DNA from: JAXGPF01 sp964650945
GTDB taxonomy: Bacteria; Verrucomicrobiota; Kiritimatiellia; JAAZAB01
Assembly (NCBI GenBank): GCA_964650945.1
Contig: CAZYXU010000004.1
Coordinates: forward strand, 1-64,000
Direction of reading: 5' to 3'
DNA: 64,000 nt
This document shows, in pieces, positions 18,301-26,466 of this stretch. How positions within the stretch are numbered: the first letter of the stretch is position 1; the number at the start of each line of letters is the position of its first letter. The position numbers and the translations under genes are program-made. A model generated the notes under the pieces. It saw nothing but the letters and a program-made list of their open reading frames with translations. It did not search any database and had not been told where the DNA came from.

Positions 18301-20028
18301 TCACCGGGCGGCGGCGCATTCCACCGGCGTCAGCGATGGAATATCCAGATAGCGCACCGCCTGCGAGGCAATGGCGCTGAAAACCGGCCCGGCGGCGGCG
18401 CCGCCGGTGCGCGTCTGTTTGGGCTCATCCAGCACCACGATAATCGCCAGTTGCGGCGCCTCGGCCGGGATGAACCCCACGAACGAAGACATATTCAACA
18501 AGTCCGAATAACCGCCGGGTACGGGCTTCTGCGCGGTGCCGGTCTTGCCCCCGACGGTATAGCCGGCCACGCACGCCCGCCGGCCGGTACCGCCTTCCTC
18601 GGTCACGCGGGTCAGCAATTTTAACATGCAGGCGGCCGTATCGGCGCTGATTGGCCGGCCCAGTTCCACCGGCTCCTGGCGCGACAAAACCTGGCCTTCG
18701 CCGTCGCGGATTTCCCGGACCACGTACGGGCGCAGCAGCACGCCGCCGTTGGCGATCGCGCACATCACTCCCAGCATTTGCAGCGAGGTCACGGCCACTT
18801 CATGCCCCATGGCAATGCGCGTGATGCTCAAGGGCGTCCAGCGCGTTACGGGATGGAGGGTGCCGCCCTCCTCGCCGGGCAAATCTATCCCCATGGGCTT
18901 GCCCAGTCCGAAGGCCGTCAGGTAATCGTGCAAACGGGCCGGGCCCAATTCCAAGGCGATTTTGGCCGCGCCGATATTGCTGGATTTCTTGACGACATCG
19001 GCCACGGTGAGCCGCCCGTAGGGATGGTAATCGCGCAGCGGGCGCCGCTGGTAAATCCAGGCGCCGTTTTCGCAATCGAACACCTGCCCGGGATGCACCA
19101 CCCCCGCGTCCAGCGCCGCGGCAATCACCGCCATCTTGAAAGTCGAGCCGGGCTCGTAATTATACGCGATGCAGCGGTTACGGCGATTTTCCGGCGCCGC
19201 ATTGCGAAAGTCGTTGCCGTCATAATCCGGGTAGCCGGCCATGGCCAGAATTTCCCCGGTGCGCACCCGCTCCACGATCGCCCAGCCCGCCAGGGCGCGC
19301 TGCTCCTCCACCGCCTGGCGCACCGCCTGCTCGGCAATGTATTGCACATATTGGTCCAGGGTTAAAACCACATCCGCCCCGGGCCGCGGCCGGATTTCCA
19401 GCAGGCGCCGATCGTACAGTTCCCGCCGCCGGCCATCCAACTCGCTGATCAAAAGGCCCGGCACGCCGCGCAAGTAGCGTTCCCAGCGCTGTTCCACGCC
19501 CGCGCTGCCCTGCCTGGCCAGGTTGACATATCCCAGCACATGGCACAGACTGGGACCGCGGGGATAGGCGCGGACCATGAATTCCCGCAGGAATACCCCC
19601 GGCAACTGCAGGGCGCGCAATTGCTCCGCCACCGCCTGGTCGACGGTCCGGCCGTAGCCCAGCACCGTGACATCGCGGCGTTCCGGGCGGTCAAGCTGCA
19701 CGCGCAAGCCGGCGGCATCCAAATCCAGCACCCGCGCCAGCTCATTGACCACCAGGTCCAAGCTCTGGTTTTCGGCGATCAATGCCGGATCGGAGCGCAC
19801 TTCCTGGCGCACCAGGTCCAGGGCCAGAATATTTCCGTTGCAATCCAGGATCTTGCCGCGGCCGACAGTCAGGTTTTGCTCCAGCCGGCGCAACTCGTCG
19901 ATGCGCGCCCGCCGCGCATCGCACGGCCCGGCATGCAGGAAAACCAGGCGCGCGCTCAACCCGCCCATCACCATCACGAGCAGGCTCAGCGCCAGCCATA
20001 ACCGGATTTGCAGCTTGCGGTCAGTCAT
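18301..20028 (-). CDS. ftsI: Division-type penicillin-binding protein (transpeptidase)
   Basis: 575 residues, class B PBP layout: a short cytoplasmic start and one membrane helix (residues about 8-28), a dimerisation region, and a transpeptidase domain with SxxK (Ser295 in STFK), SxN (Ser349-Ser350-Asn351) and KTG at Lys495. It cross-links septal peptidoglycan in the periplasm. It overlaps ftsL by eight bases, the usual gene order, which supports the division role over an elongation role. Confidence 0.94.
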   Translation of the reverse strand: MTDRKLQIRLWLALSLLVMVMGGLSARLVFLHAGPCDARRARIDELRRLEQNLTVGRGKILDCNGNILALDLVRQEVRSDPALIAENQSLDLVVNELARVLDLDAAGLRVQLDRPERRDVTVLGYGRTVDQAVAEQLRALQLPGVFLREFMVRAYPRGPSLCHVLGYVNLARQGSAGVEQRWERYLRGVPGLLISELDGRRRELYDRRLLEIRPRPGADVVLTLDQYVQYIAEQAVRQAVEEQRALAGWAIVERVRTGEILAMAGYPDYDGNDFRNAAPENRRNRCIAYNYEPGSTFKMAVIAAALDAGVVHPGQVFDCENGAWIYQRRPLRDYHPYGRLTVADVVKKSSNIGAAKIALELGPARLHDYLTAFGLGKPMGIDLPGEEGGTLHPVTRWTPLSITRIAMGHEVAVTSLQMLGVMCAIANGGVLLRPYVVREIRDGEGQVLSRQEPVELGRPISADTAACMLKLLTRVTEEGGTGRRACVAGYTVGGKTGTAQKPVPGGYSDLLNMSSFVGFIPAEAPQLAIIVVLDEPKQTRTGGAAAGPVFSAIASQAVRYLDIPSLTPVECAAAR

Positions 20029-20395
20029 TCATGAGCGCCCTGGATGTATCCGCCAGATGTGCCAGCGGCCCGAAATCGTTGCCCGCCGCGCGCGCAGGCA
20101 GGCGCACGACATCGCGCGCCGCCGGCGCAATCATCACCAGCCGGTTGCGCGCCAGAGCCTGTTCGATGCTCGCCGGCGATTTCAGCATTTCCCATTTAGA
20201 CAACTCATGCGCATACGCTTTGTCCAGGGCCACCAGTTGTTTCTCCAGGTTTTTGATGCGCCCACCCAAAGCATGCCCCTGGGCATCCAGCCAGACATAC
20301 GCCAGCAACAAGGTCACGGTCAACGCCAGGAAAACCGCCGCCGGCAGAGGGAAGGCAAATCCTGCATTATTGCGTTTACGATTTTTCGCGGACAT
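20021..20395 (-). CDS. ftsL: FtsL-like division protein
   Basis: 124 residues: a basic cytoplasmic tail (SAKNRKRNN), one transmembrane helix (about 16-36) and a heptad-rich periplasmic coil (about 45-75, GRIKNLEKQLVALDKAY). FtsL sequences diverge strongly, so the call rests on topology, size and position between rsmH and ftsI. It would form the FtsL-FtsB-type bridge to the septal synthase. It starts three bases after the rsmH stop. Confidence 0.8.
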   Translation of the reverse strand: MSAKNRKRNNAGFAFPLPAAVFLALTVTLLLAYVWLDAQGHALGGRIKNLEKQLVALDKAYAHELSKWEMLKSPASIEQALARNRLVMIAPAARDVVRLPARAAGNDFGPLAHLADTSRALMND

Positions 20396-20398
20396 TTT

Positions 20399-21340
20399 TC
20401 ATGCTCCTTGATACGATTGACAAATTTCGATTACCCTGAGTCGGGCGGAACGCGCCCGCGGATTGGACCGCGTTTCCTCCGCCGTGGGCAGCAACGGCTT
20501 GCGGGTCACCGCCCGCACCAACGGCGCATCGCCGATGACCCGCCAGCCGCCGGCCTGCAGGGATTCGCGGCGCAACATGTGCCGGCGCGCCGTCTGTTTC
20601 ACCAGCCGGTCTTCCAAGCTGTGATACGACAGCACCGCCAGCCGCCCGCCGGGCCGCAAGATTTGCAGCGCCGCCTCCAATCCCTTTTCCAAGCACTCCA
20701 ATTCACGGTTGACCACAATCCGCAAAGCCTGAAAAGCGCGGGTAGCCGGATGGATGCGCCCGCCGGACTGCCGGCGCGCCTGCGCCACTGCTTCCGCCAG
20801 ATCCATGGTGGTGCGCAGGGCGCCCCGATCGCGCGCCCGCAGGATCGCCCGCGCCACCCGGCCGGCCGCTGGTTCATCCCCGAACCGCCAGAGCCAGTCA
20901 CGCAGCGCGCGCTCATCCGCGCCGGCCAGCAATTCCGCCGCCGTGACGCCGGCGCCGGTTTGATCCATGCGCATATCCAGCGGCCCGGCCTGGCGAAAAC
21001 TGAATCCACGTTCCGGCATGTCCAACTGCTCCGAAGATACGCCCAAATCCAGGATGATTCCGTCCACCGCCGTGAACCCAAAACGCTCTGCGATCCCGCC
21101 CATTTCCGCAAAATTTCCATGCGCCAGCCGGCATTGTTCCCGCCAGGGCGCCAGGCGCCCGGACGCGCGCGCCAATGCTTCCGGGTCGCGATCCACGCCA
21201 ATCAGCACGCACGCGCCCTGCAAGCGTTCCAGCAAGGCCAGGGCATGGCCGCCATCGCCCAGCGTGCCGTCCAGATACACGCCGCCGGCGCGCAACGCCA
21301 GCGCATCCAAGACCTCTTTAACCATCACCGGATCATGCAT
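20399..21340 (-). CDS. rsmH: 16S rRNA (cytosine-1402-N4)-methyltransferase
   Basis: 313 residues. S-adenosylmethionine-binding block YLDGTLGDGGHALALLE near residue 22, the VDGIILDLGVSSEQLD motif, FSFRQAGPLDMRMD, and the C-terminal SYHSLEDRLVK. This is the MraW/RsmH enzyme that modifies the ribosomal P site. Standard position near the head of the division cluster. Confidence 0.97.
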   Translation of the reverse strand: MHDPVMVKEVLDALALRAGGVYLDGTLGDGGHALALLERLQGACVLIGVDRDPEALARASGRLAPWREQCRLAHGNFAEMGGIAERFGFTAVDGIILDLGVSSEQLDMPERGFSFRQAGPLDMRMDQTGAGVTAAELLAGADERALRDWLWRFGDEPAAGRVARAILRARDRGALRTTMDLAEAVAQARRQSGGRIHPATRAFQALRIVVNRELECLEKGLEAALQILRPGGRLAVLSYHSLEDRLVKQTARRHMLRRESLQAGGWRVIGDAPLVRAVTRKPLLPTAEETRSNPRARSARLRVIEICQSYQGA

Positions 21341-21352
21341 GCCGGCCGCCCG

Positions 21353-21565
21353 TCACGCCGGACAGGTGAGCGCCGCCTGTTCGGCGTATTCCAGATTGCG
21401 CAACTTGAGCTTCATGATCTCGGTTTCGTAACACACGCTGCAAAAGCCGTGGGAATAAGTCACCCCGGGCTCCTCCGGCGTAAAGCGATACTGCCAGATT
21501 CCCAAAACTTCATCGCGTTCACGCCCGCAAATGCAGCATTTGGTGATAACTTTCATGGATTGCAT
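21353..21565 (-). CDS. Small zinc-ribbon-like protein of unknown function
   Basis: 70 residues with CCICG near residue 10 and CSVC near 42, a four-cysteine arrangement that could bind one zinc. The pattern (CxxCG...GVTYSHGFCSVC) resembles short zinc-binding modules found near two-component proteins in environmental bacteria, but the function is not known to me. A GGAGGCGT box precedes the ATG. It lies 12 bases before rsmH, so it is co-transcribed with the division genes. Confidence 0.75.
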   Translation of the reverse strand: MQSMKVITKCCICGRERDEVLGIWQYRFTPEEPGVTYSHGFCSVCYETEIMKLKLRNLEYAEQAALTCPA

Positions 21566-21630
21566 ACGCCTCCAGCCATTTTATCCCGCGACCGGCGGCG
21601 ACGCCCGAATGGCCGCCGCCGCATGCCGCC

Positions 21631-21921
21631 TCAGGCACTGAGCCATGAACTGACGTTCCACAGACACCCGTTCGCTCCCGCCGATAATTGCGCGCCGCGC
21701 GGATTTTTCCCTGCCAGGCGGGAAAAGCGCGCCGGTTGCGCGGCCGCCGCCCCCTTGCGCACCGGCACGATCTGCATGGTTTGCCCCATGACAACGTCAT
21801 GCGCCCCGAAACGCACCGAGCGCAGAACCCTTTCCGGGAAGACCAACCAGCGGCCGGCATCCGCATAGGTTTCCAGCACGCCGTTCCACCCCATCAAACG
21901 CGCCCTTGACGTCATAGCCAT
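21631..21921 (-). CDS. Small protein of unknown function between mraZ and rsmH
   Basis: Up to 96 residues, basic and Ala/Arg-rich, with no clear membrane segment. An AAGGAGAA box lies directly upstream; the second ATG at 21915 has the better spacing. The middle (LRSVRFGAHDVVMGQTMQIV) reads as a short beta-rich unit. I recognise no family. The clear ribosome binding site and the position inside the operon argue that it is translated. Confidence 0.55.
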   Translation of the reverse strand: MAMTSRARLMGWNGVLETYADAGRWLVFPERVLRSVRFGAHDVVMGQTMQIVPVRKGAAAAQPARFSRLAGKNPRGAQLSAGANGCLWNVSSWLSA

Positions 21922-22020
21922 TTCTCCTTTTTACTGACATCAAGCCGGCGCCAGCGCCGGCCAGACTCTTTCCCCGCCCCTGGGGCGCCCGCGGCCGGTT
22001 TCCGGCCGCTGCGCGCCGCC

Positions 22021-22503
22021 TTATAAATCGACATAACGCAATGCGTCTTCGAGCGTGGCGTCGCCCACGGCGCTGGCGGCGCGCCACGCCTCGGGGCTCC
22101 ACGCCTCAAAATGATCGAACGCGCCGATCAGTTCCACCTGCTCGGAAATTCCCGCCTGCGCCAACAAGTCGTCCTTGATCCGGATACGCCCCTGCGTGTC
22201 CCATTCCAGCAATTCGGAACTTGCCGCGAGCACCCGCGCCAGCACCCGCGCCCGGCGGTCGGCGATGCCGATCTGCCGGAACTTTTCCAGGCGGTGCGCC
22301 ATTTCGGCGGCCGGATAAACATACAAACACTTGTCGCCATTCAATCCCGGCAGCACATACAGGCGTTTTAACGCGCCCACTTGTTCCCGCCATTCCGCCG
22401 GGATGGTGAGGCGTTTTTTCGGGTCAAGCGAATGCAGAAAGCGGCTGACAAACCCGCCCGCCGCCAATTCCGAGCGACCCGGCAATGTGTCCTTCTGGTT
22501 CAC
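22021..22503 (-). CDS. mraZ: Transcriptional regulator MraZ
   Basis: 160 residues with two SpoVT/AbrB-like halves (SLDPKKRLTIPAEWR; WDTQGRIRIKDDLL). MraZ is the DNA-binding regulator that starts dcw clusters and binds spaced GTG-type repeats in its own promoter. The start is GTG with an AGAGGGGG box upstream. Gene order to rsmH is interrupted by two small genes, unlike the usual direct mraZ-rsmH link. Confidence 0.95.
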   Translation of the reverse strand: MNQKDTLPGRSELAAGGFVSRFLHSLDPKKRLTIPAEWREQVGALKRLYVLPGLNGDKCLYVYPAAEMAHRLEKFRQIGIADRRARVLARVLAASSELLEWDTQGRIRIKDDLLAQAGISEQVELIGAFDHFEAWSPEAWRAASAVGDATLEDALRYVDL

Positions 22504-22518
22504 CTACGCCCCCTCTTT

Positions 22519-22557
22519 TGACACAATTCAACACTTTGCCCCACCGCTTGTCAACAC
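22519..22557 (-). promoter_or_regulatory. mraZ: Probable MraZ-binding repeats
   Basis: On the minus strand GTGGGG (22544-22539), GTGTTG (22534-22529) and GTGTCA (22524-22519) occur with exact 10-base periodicity, and a further GTGTTG lies at 22557-22552. MraZ is known to bind 10-base-spaced direct repeats of this kind. They overlap the mraZ promoter, which fits autoregulation. Confidence 0.6.
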
Positions 22558-22586
22558 TTTTTTCATTTTTTTTAAAATTTTTTTTG
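22526..22586 (-). promoter_or_regulatory. mraZ: Strong mraZ promoter with UP-element-like tract
   Basis: Minus strand TTGACA (22554-22549), a 17-base spacer and TTGAAT (22531-22526). Directly upstream (about 22586-22558) lie runs of A and T, the shape of an RNA-polymerase alpha-subunit UP element. It would drive the whole division cluster. Confidence 0.7.
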
Positions 22587-22641
22587 CTGGGATTGGCCTG
22601 CATGTCCAGCCGGGATGGGCTTAACCGGCATGAAAAAGATT

Positions 22642-22670
22642 TTGACCGCAGGCTGACATTCTGTTACCAT
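22642..22670 (+). promoter_or_regulatory. Sigma70-like promoter for the gene at 22758
   Basis: TTGACC (22642-22647), a 17-base spacer and TACCAT (22665-22670) lie about 90 bases before the start codon, divergent from the mraZ promoter. Confidence 0.5.
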
Positions 22671-22757
22671 CCGCGAAGTTTAACACCGTTGCGGCAAAGC
22701 CGCGTTTGCCGCATGGTGAATGTTTGCAGGGATATCACCCAACCAGGAGCAGACAGC

Positions 22758-23270
22758 ATGAAAAAGACCACTGCCTTTGCCGCCGCCATTGCCCTCGCCG
22801 GTTTGCTGACATACAGCCTCCCGGCGCAAGAGCCGGCCGCCGATTCCGCGGCGCCGGCGGCCGCCACCCCCCCGGTTTTCACCCCGGCCCAGGACGCGAC
22901 GGGCCAGCCCCAGGGCCAACCGCCGAATCGCCCCACGCCATTCAATGTTGAGATGAGCGCGGAGTTCATGCGCAAGGTGATGGAAACCAGCGCCAAGATT
23001 GAAGCGATCAAAAAGGAAGCGGCCGCGCGGCGCGCGGAAATTTTCAAAACCAACGGGGAAATCCAGGATTACCAAGCCCGGATGGTTAAATTGCAGGAGC
23101 AGATCAACGCCATCCTGGACGCCGATCCGGAATTGACCAAACTGGAAATGGAACGCGATATTGTCTGGACCACCATGCCGCCTATGCCCGGCGCCCGCAT
23201 GCGCCCCGGCGTTCCGCCGGGGATGTTTCCCATGATGCCCAACGCGGCGGCGGCGCCGCAGACCAAATGA
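22758..23270 (+). CDS. Secreted coiled-coil protein of unknown function
   Basis: 170 residues. Signal peptide 1 to about 23 (ends YSLPAQ), then a Pro/Ala-rich linker, an alpha-helical stretch (about 75-135) with charged heptads (FMRKVMETSAKIEAIKKEAA), and a Met/Pro-rich tail (MPPMPGARMRPGVPPGMFPM). Probably a periplasmic helix protein. AGGAG lies eight bases before the ATG at 22758; the longer open frame upstream is non-coding. The stop overlaps the possible upstream start of the next gene, so the two are probably co-expressed. Confidence 0.75.
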   Translation: MKKTTAFAAAIALAGLLTYSLPAQEPAADSAAPAAATPPVFTPAQDATGQPQGQPPNRPTPFNVEMSAEFMRKVMETSAKIEAIKKEAAARRAEIFKTNGEIQDYQARMVKLQEQINAILDADPELTKLEMERDIVWTTMPPMPGARMRPGVPPGMFPMMPNAAAAPQTK

Positions 23271-23281
23271 TCGGGACATCC

Positions 23282-23761
23282 ATGCCTGCCAAAGTGCTCA
23301 TAGTATATTTTTCGCGTTCCGGCAACACCGCCCGCATGGCGGAGCTGGTGGCCGAAGGCGTGCGCCAGGGCGGCGCCGAACCCGTCATCAAGCCCGTGGA
23401 GGAAGCGAAAATCAACGACCTGGTGGAAGCGCAGGGCATTCTCCTGGGCTCGCCCACCTACTACGGCTCGATGGCCGCCGAAATCAAGCGTTTCATTGAC
23501 GCCAGCGTCAAACTGCACGGCCATCTCGCCGGCAAGGTGGGCGGCGCTTTCACCTCCTCCGGCGGCATCGCCGGCGGCAACGAAACCGCCGTCCTCGACA
23601 TGCTCAAAGCACTGCTGATCCACGGCATGGTTATTCCCGGCAACGTCAACGGCGACCATTACGGCCCGGTGGCGGTGGGCGCCCCCGATCAGCGCTCCGC
23701 CGATCAATGCCGGCAAATGGGCAAGATCATCGGGCAATTGACGGCCAAGCTTTTCCCGTAA
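23282..23761 (+). CDS. Flavodoxin/WrbA-like flavoprotein
   Basis: 159 residues (164 if the overlapping ATG at 23267 is used). Opens with the FMN phosphate loop VLIVYFSRSGNTARMA, followed by LLGSPTYYGSMAAEIKRFID and AFTSSGGIAGGNET, both typical of NAD(P)H:quinone oxidoreductase-type flavodoxins. The usual role is two-electron reduction of quinones using FMN. It is likely co-transcribed with the coiled-coil gene. Confidence 0.88.
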   Translation: MPAKVLIVYFSRSGNTARMAELVAEGVRQGGAEPVIKPVEEAKINDLVEAQGILLGSPTYYGSMAAEIKRFIDASVKLHGHLAGKVGGAFTSSGGIAGGNETAVLDMLKALLIHGMVIPGNVNGDHYGPVAVGAPDQRSADQCRQMGKIIGQLTAKLFP

Positions 23762-23870
23762 CAGGCCATGCCCGCCGTCATCGCGAACGGAGCGCTGCCG
23801 GTATGCGATGACTTTGCGCCCGTGGATGCCGGTCTGAAACAAGCCCTGACCGAAATATCCGGCAGGCATT

Positions 23871-24908
23871 ATGAAAGCCAAGCTACATTATCCCATCGCA
23901 AGCCGGCCGACCCTGTTCCATGCCATCGAGCATTTGGCATTCCTGCGCAGATTTCAGCACATACTCTACCAACTTACCGGTCTGCCGTTCGATTTCATCG
24001 ACCCACACAGCCAGTCTTCCGCTGCCTTGCGGGCGCAAAAGACATTCACAACGTTCTGCTCGCTTGTGCGGGGCACGCCCACCGGGTTGGCGGCATGCGA
24101 ACATGACGATCGTTGCGCGGTGGATGCCTGCCCCAAATGCGGCGGCGGTTTGGCGCGGCATTGCCATCTCGGGATGGTTGACATTATCGTGCCGGTGATC
24201 TGCAACGGCACGATCGCCGGTTATTTCTGCACCGGCCAATTTTTCGCGCGCCGCCCAACTCCGCGAACATTCCGCCGCATCCAAAAACGCCTGACTGTTC
24301 TAGGCGTGGACATCCAACAGGCGCGACGCGCATATTTCCAGACGCCGGTTTTCGACTGGCGCCGCATTCGGGCCATCCTGGACCTGATCAAAATGGTGAC
24401 CGGCCTGATTGACGCCCAAAGACTGGCGCTGCTAAGTTCCGGACTGGCCCACCACCCGCTGCAGAAGGCGCTGGATTATATCGAACGCCATTTTACCGAG
24501 CCCTTGACAATGCAGACCACGGCCCAGGCGGCGGGGCTCAGCGGTTCACGCCTGGCGCATGTTTTCCGGGCGCAACTGAACACAAGTTTCACGGCATACC
24601 TGAACATGGTACGGATCAATGCCGCAAAAAATCAACTGGCCGATTCGCCGACAAGGATCAGCGAAATCGCTTTCCAGACAGGGTTCGGCAATTTGAGCCA
24701 TTTCAACCACATCTTCCGTCGCGGCACGGGATTGACTCCGACGCAATATCGCCAACAGCATAATTGCACAAGCATTCGACAGGCGGCTGGTAGCCGGATA
24801 ATTCCGCCATGTTATACTGCGCGTCAAAAGGAGAAAATCCATGTGCGCCAAACATTCGGCGACCGCGCGAACCAAATCCATCCTGGTGCTGGCCGGGCAC
24901 CTGGATGA
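23871..24908 (+). CDS. PocR-domain AraC-family transcriptional regulator
   Basis: 345 residues. The N-terminal half is a PocR-type ligand-sensing domain (CEHDDRCAVDACPKC, HCHLGMVDIIVPV, GYFCTGQFF). The C-terminal half (about 205-300) carries two AraC helix-turn-helix units (LTMQTTAQAAGLSGSRLAHVF; ISEIAFQTGFGNLSHFNHIF). PocR domains usually bind small hydrocarbon or sugar-like ligands. The last 68 bases overlap the start of the deacetylase gene, in another frame. Its place at the head of the 24.8-48.7 kb island makes it the obvious activator of that island. Confidence 0.88.
   Translation: MKAKLHYPIASRPTLFHAIEHLAFLRRFQHILYQLTGLPFDFIDPHSQSSAALRAQKTFTTFCSLVRGTPTGLAACEHDDRCAVDACPKCGGGLARHCHLGMVDIIVPVICNGTIAGYFCTGQFFARRPTPRTFRRIQKRLTVLGVDIQQARRAYFQTPVFDWRRIRAILDLIKMVTGLIDAQRLALLSSGLAHHPLQKALDYIERHFTEPLTMQTTAQAAGLSGSRLAHVFRAQLNTSFTAYLNMVRINAAKNQLADSPTRISEIAFQTGFGNLSHFNHIFRRGTGLTPTQYRQQHNCTSIRQAAGSRIIPPCYTARQKEKIHVRQTFGDRANQIHPGAGRAPG
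24810..24818 (+). promoter_or_regulatory. Extended -10 promoter element before the deacetylase cassette
   Basis: TGTTATACT gives a TG-N-TATACT extended -10 box 23 bases before the ATG at 24841, inside the 3' end of the regulator gene. No good -35 box is seen, which fits activator dependence. Confidence 0.4.
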
Positions 24909-25560
24909 TTCAGTCATAGCCGTCGGCGGCATCATCGGCCGATGCATCGCGCAAGGCTGGCAAGCGCATGTTTTCTGTTTCGGCAATGGCGACGAAGCAT
25001 TCACCGCTCGCAGCGGTCGGAAGGGCGCGGCAAGAAAATTCATGGCGGAAGCCCGGGCGGCGCACCGGGAACTGGGGGTAACGTCCTTTGAATGCGCCGG
25101 GCTGCCTGATTTTGCCGTGCAACGCAATCGCGCCACTTATCACGCCTGCATTGCCGCCATCCGGAAATATAAACCGGAAATCATACTGGGCCACTATTGG
25201 CGCGAATATTTCCAACACCGCGACATGGCTCGGTTGACTTGCGACGCCTGGTGGCAGGCCGCCTGGGATTGCAGCGCTGACCTGGGATCCCCATGGCGGA
25301 CAAAGGCCATGTTTCACTTCGAGGTGCTGCACGACCTGCCCGATCCAACCCACATAATAGATGTAACCGAAAGTTTTCCCGGCAAAATCCGCGCTTTCCA
25401 AAAATTCATATCCGCCCAGGATCATCTTGGCGGCATGGTGGATCAACTGGAGGCGCGCGCGCGGTTTCACGGCAGTAAAATTGGAGTGAAATACGCCGAA
25501 GTGCTGCGCCAATCGTTTTTTGTCCCCAACCCAATAGCCCGAATCCAGGATTTGTTGTAA
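24841..25560 (+). CDS. PIG-L/LmbE-family deacetylase
   Basis: 239 residues. The zinc motif is present as GHLDD (His20, Asp22, Asp23; the family norm is HPDD, so Pro is Leu). The second histidine block is at YFQHRDMA near residue 125. Family members remove N-acetyl groups from GlcNAc-like sugars. No signal peptide, so it acts in the cytoplasm. An AAGGAG box sits seven bases upstream. The stop codon shares a base with the next start, so it is coupled to the NodB-type gene. Confidence 0.9.
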   Translation: MCAKHSATARTKSILVLAGHLDDSVIAVGGIIGRCIAQGWQAHVFCFGNGDEAFTARSGRKGAARKFMAEARAAHRELGVTSFECAGLPDFAVQRNRATYHACIAAIRKYKPEIILGHYWREYFQHRDMARLTCDAWWQAAWDCSADLGSPWRTKAMFHFEVLHDLPDPTHIIDVTESFPGKIRAFQKFISAQDHLGGMVDQLEARARFHGSKIGVKYAEVLRQSFFVPNPIARIQDLL

Positions 25561-26444
25561 TGAAGCCAACGCCAGCGCTAAAGTGGGGTTTTACAATTGA
25601 TGATGTCGGCATGGACGGATACTCATCGGAAGCGCACCTGACCGCGCTGCTGGATTTCCTTGCTGAACAAAAAATTGCCGCCACCCTCTTTGCCGTTCCG
25701 CGGTCTGATGGAAAACGGCTGGATCGGCGGCAAGGTTACATGTCAATCCTGAAAGATGCCATCCAACGCGGACACGAAGTGGCGCAACACGGACTCGATC
25801 ACGACCGGTTTGAAGTCGGCATACCGCCGGAAATGATTTTAAGCCTGCCGCATGAGGGACCGGCCAGAAAGTATTTGGCGGAAAACAAAGATAAACTGGC
25901 GGCGGTCCATACCGTTGACAAAATCCGGGAAAAATTGCGCGAAGGACGCCGGATAATCGAAGATGCCACAGGCAGACCGGTGCACGGCTTCCGCGCCCCG
26001 GCCTTACAGACCTGCGTCAACCTGTTTACGGCCTTGGCGGAGGAAAATTATTCCTATGACAGCTCCACATTCCTGCAACCGGCCGCATGGTCCATTCTGA
26101 ACAATATCCCTTATACACCACATCCAATCACCCGCGACGATTTCCTTAAACATCAAAAACCGGGCTTGCGCGAACTGCCGTTAACCGCGGAATACACATG
26201 GTACCTGAAGCAGGCAAAATTCGATGAAACTGATGCGCTTGCCGCCCACGACTTTGATGCCTGTCTTAAAGCCGGCATCCCCTTTATAAACATTTGCCAT
26301 GTTTCTCCGATTCAGGAAGGCGCAAATCCTGCGCTGGGCTTTGAACTCTACCGCAAATTATTAAAATACGCACGGGAAAGCGCCCGCTGCTCAAACTGCG
26401 ACATCGAATATCAAACCCTTGCAGGCATCGCCGATTCCATTTGA
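25560..26444 (+). CDS. Polysaccharide deacetylase-like (NodB fold) protein
   Basis: 294 residues. Catalytic motifs: TIDDVG (Asp14, Asp15), HGLDH near residue 82 in the H-x-x-x-H metal motif, and HGFRAPALQT (motif 3). The family deacetylates or deformylates amino sugars or short polysaccharides using a divalent metal. It has no export signal, so a cytosolic mono- or oligosaccharide substrate is more likely than a polymer. Start overlaps the previous stop (TAATG). A second deacetylase directly after a PIG-L enzyme is notable. Confidence 0.88.
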   Translation: MKPTPALKWGFTIDDVGMDGYSSEAHLTALLDFLAEQKIAATLFAVPRSDGKRLDRRQGYMSILKDAIQRGHEVAQHGLDHDRFEVGIPPEMILSLPHEGPARKYLAENKDKLAAVHTVDKIREKLREGRRIIEDATGRPVHGFRAPALQTCVNLFTALAEENYSYDSSTFLQPAAWSILNNIPYTPHPITRDDFLKHQKPGLRELPLTAEYTWYLKQAKFDETDALAAHDFDACLKAGIPFINICHVSPIQEGANPALGFELYRKLLKYARESARCSNCDIEYQTLAGIADSI

Positions 26445-26466
26445 TCATTCAAACAAGCTTCCCGGA

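Noticed and set aside
19667..21868. 733-codon plus-strand ORF
   Set aside because: Runs antisense across ftsI, ftsL, rsmH and two small genes, all well supported; Arg/Pro/Gln-rich shadow.
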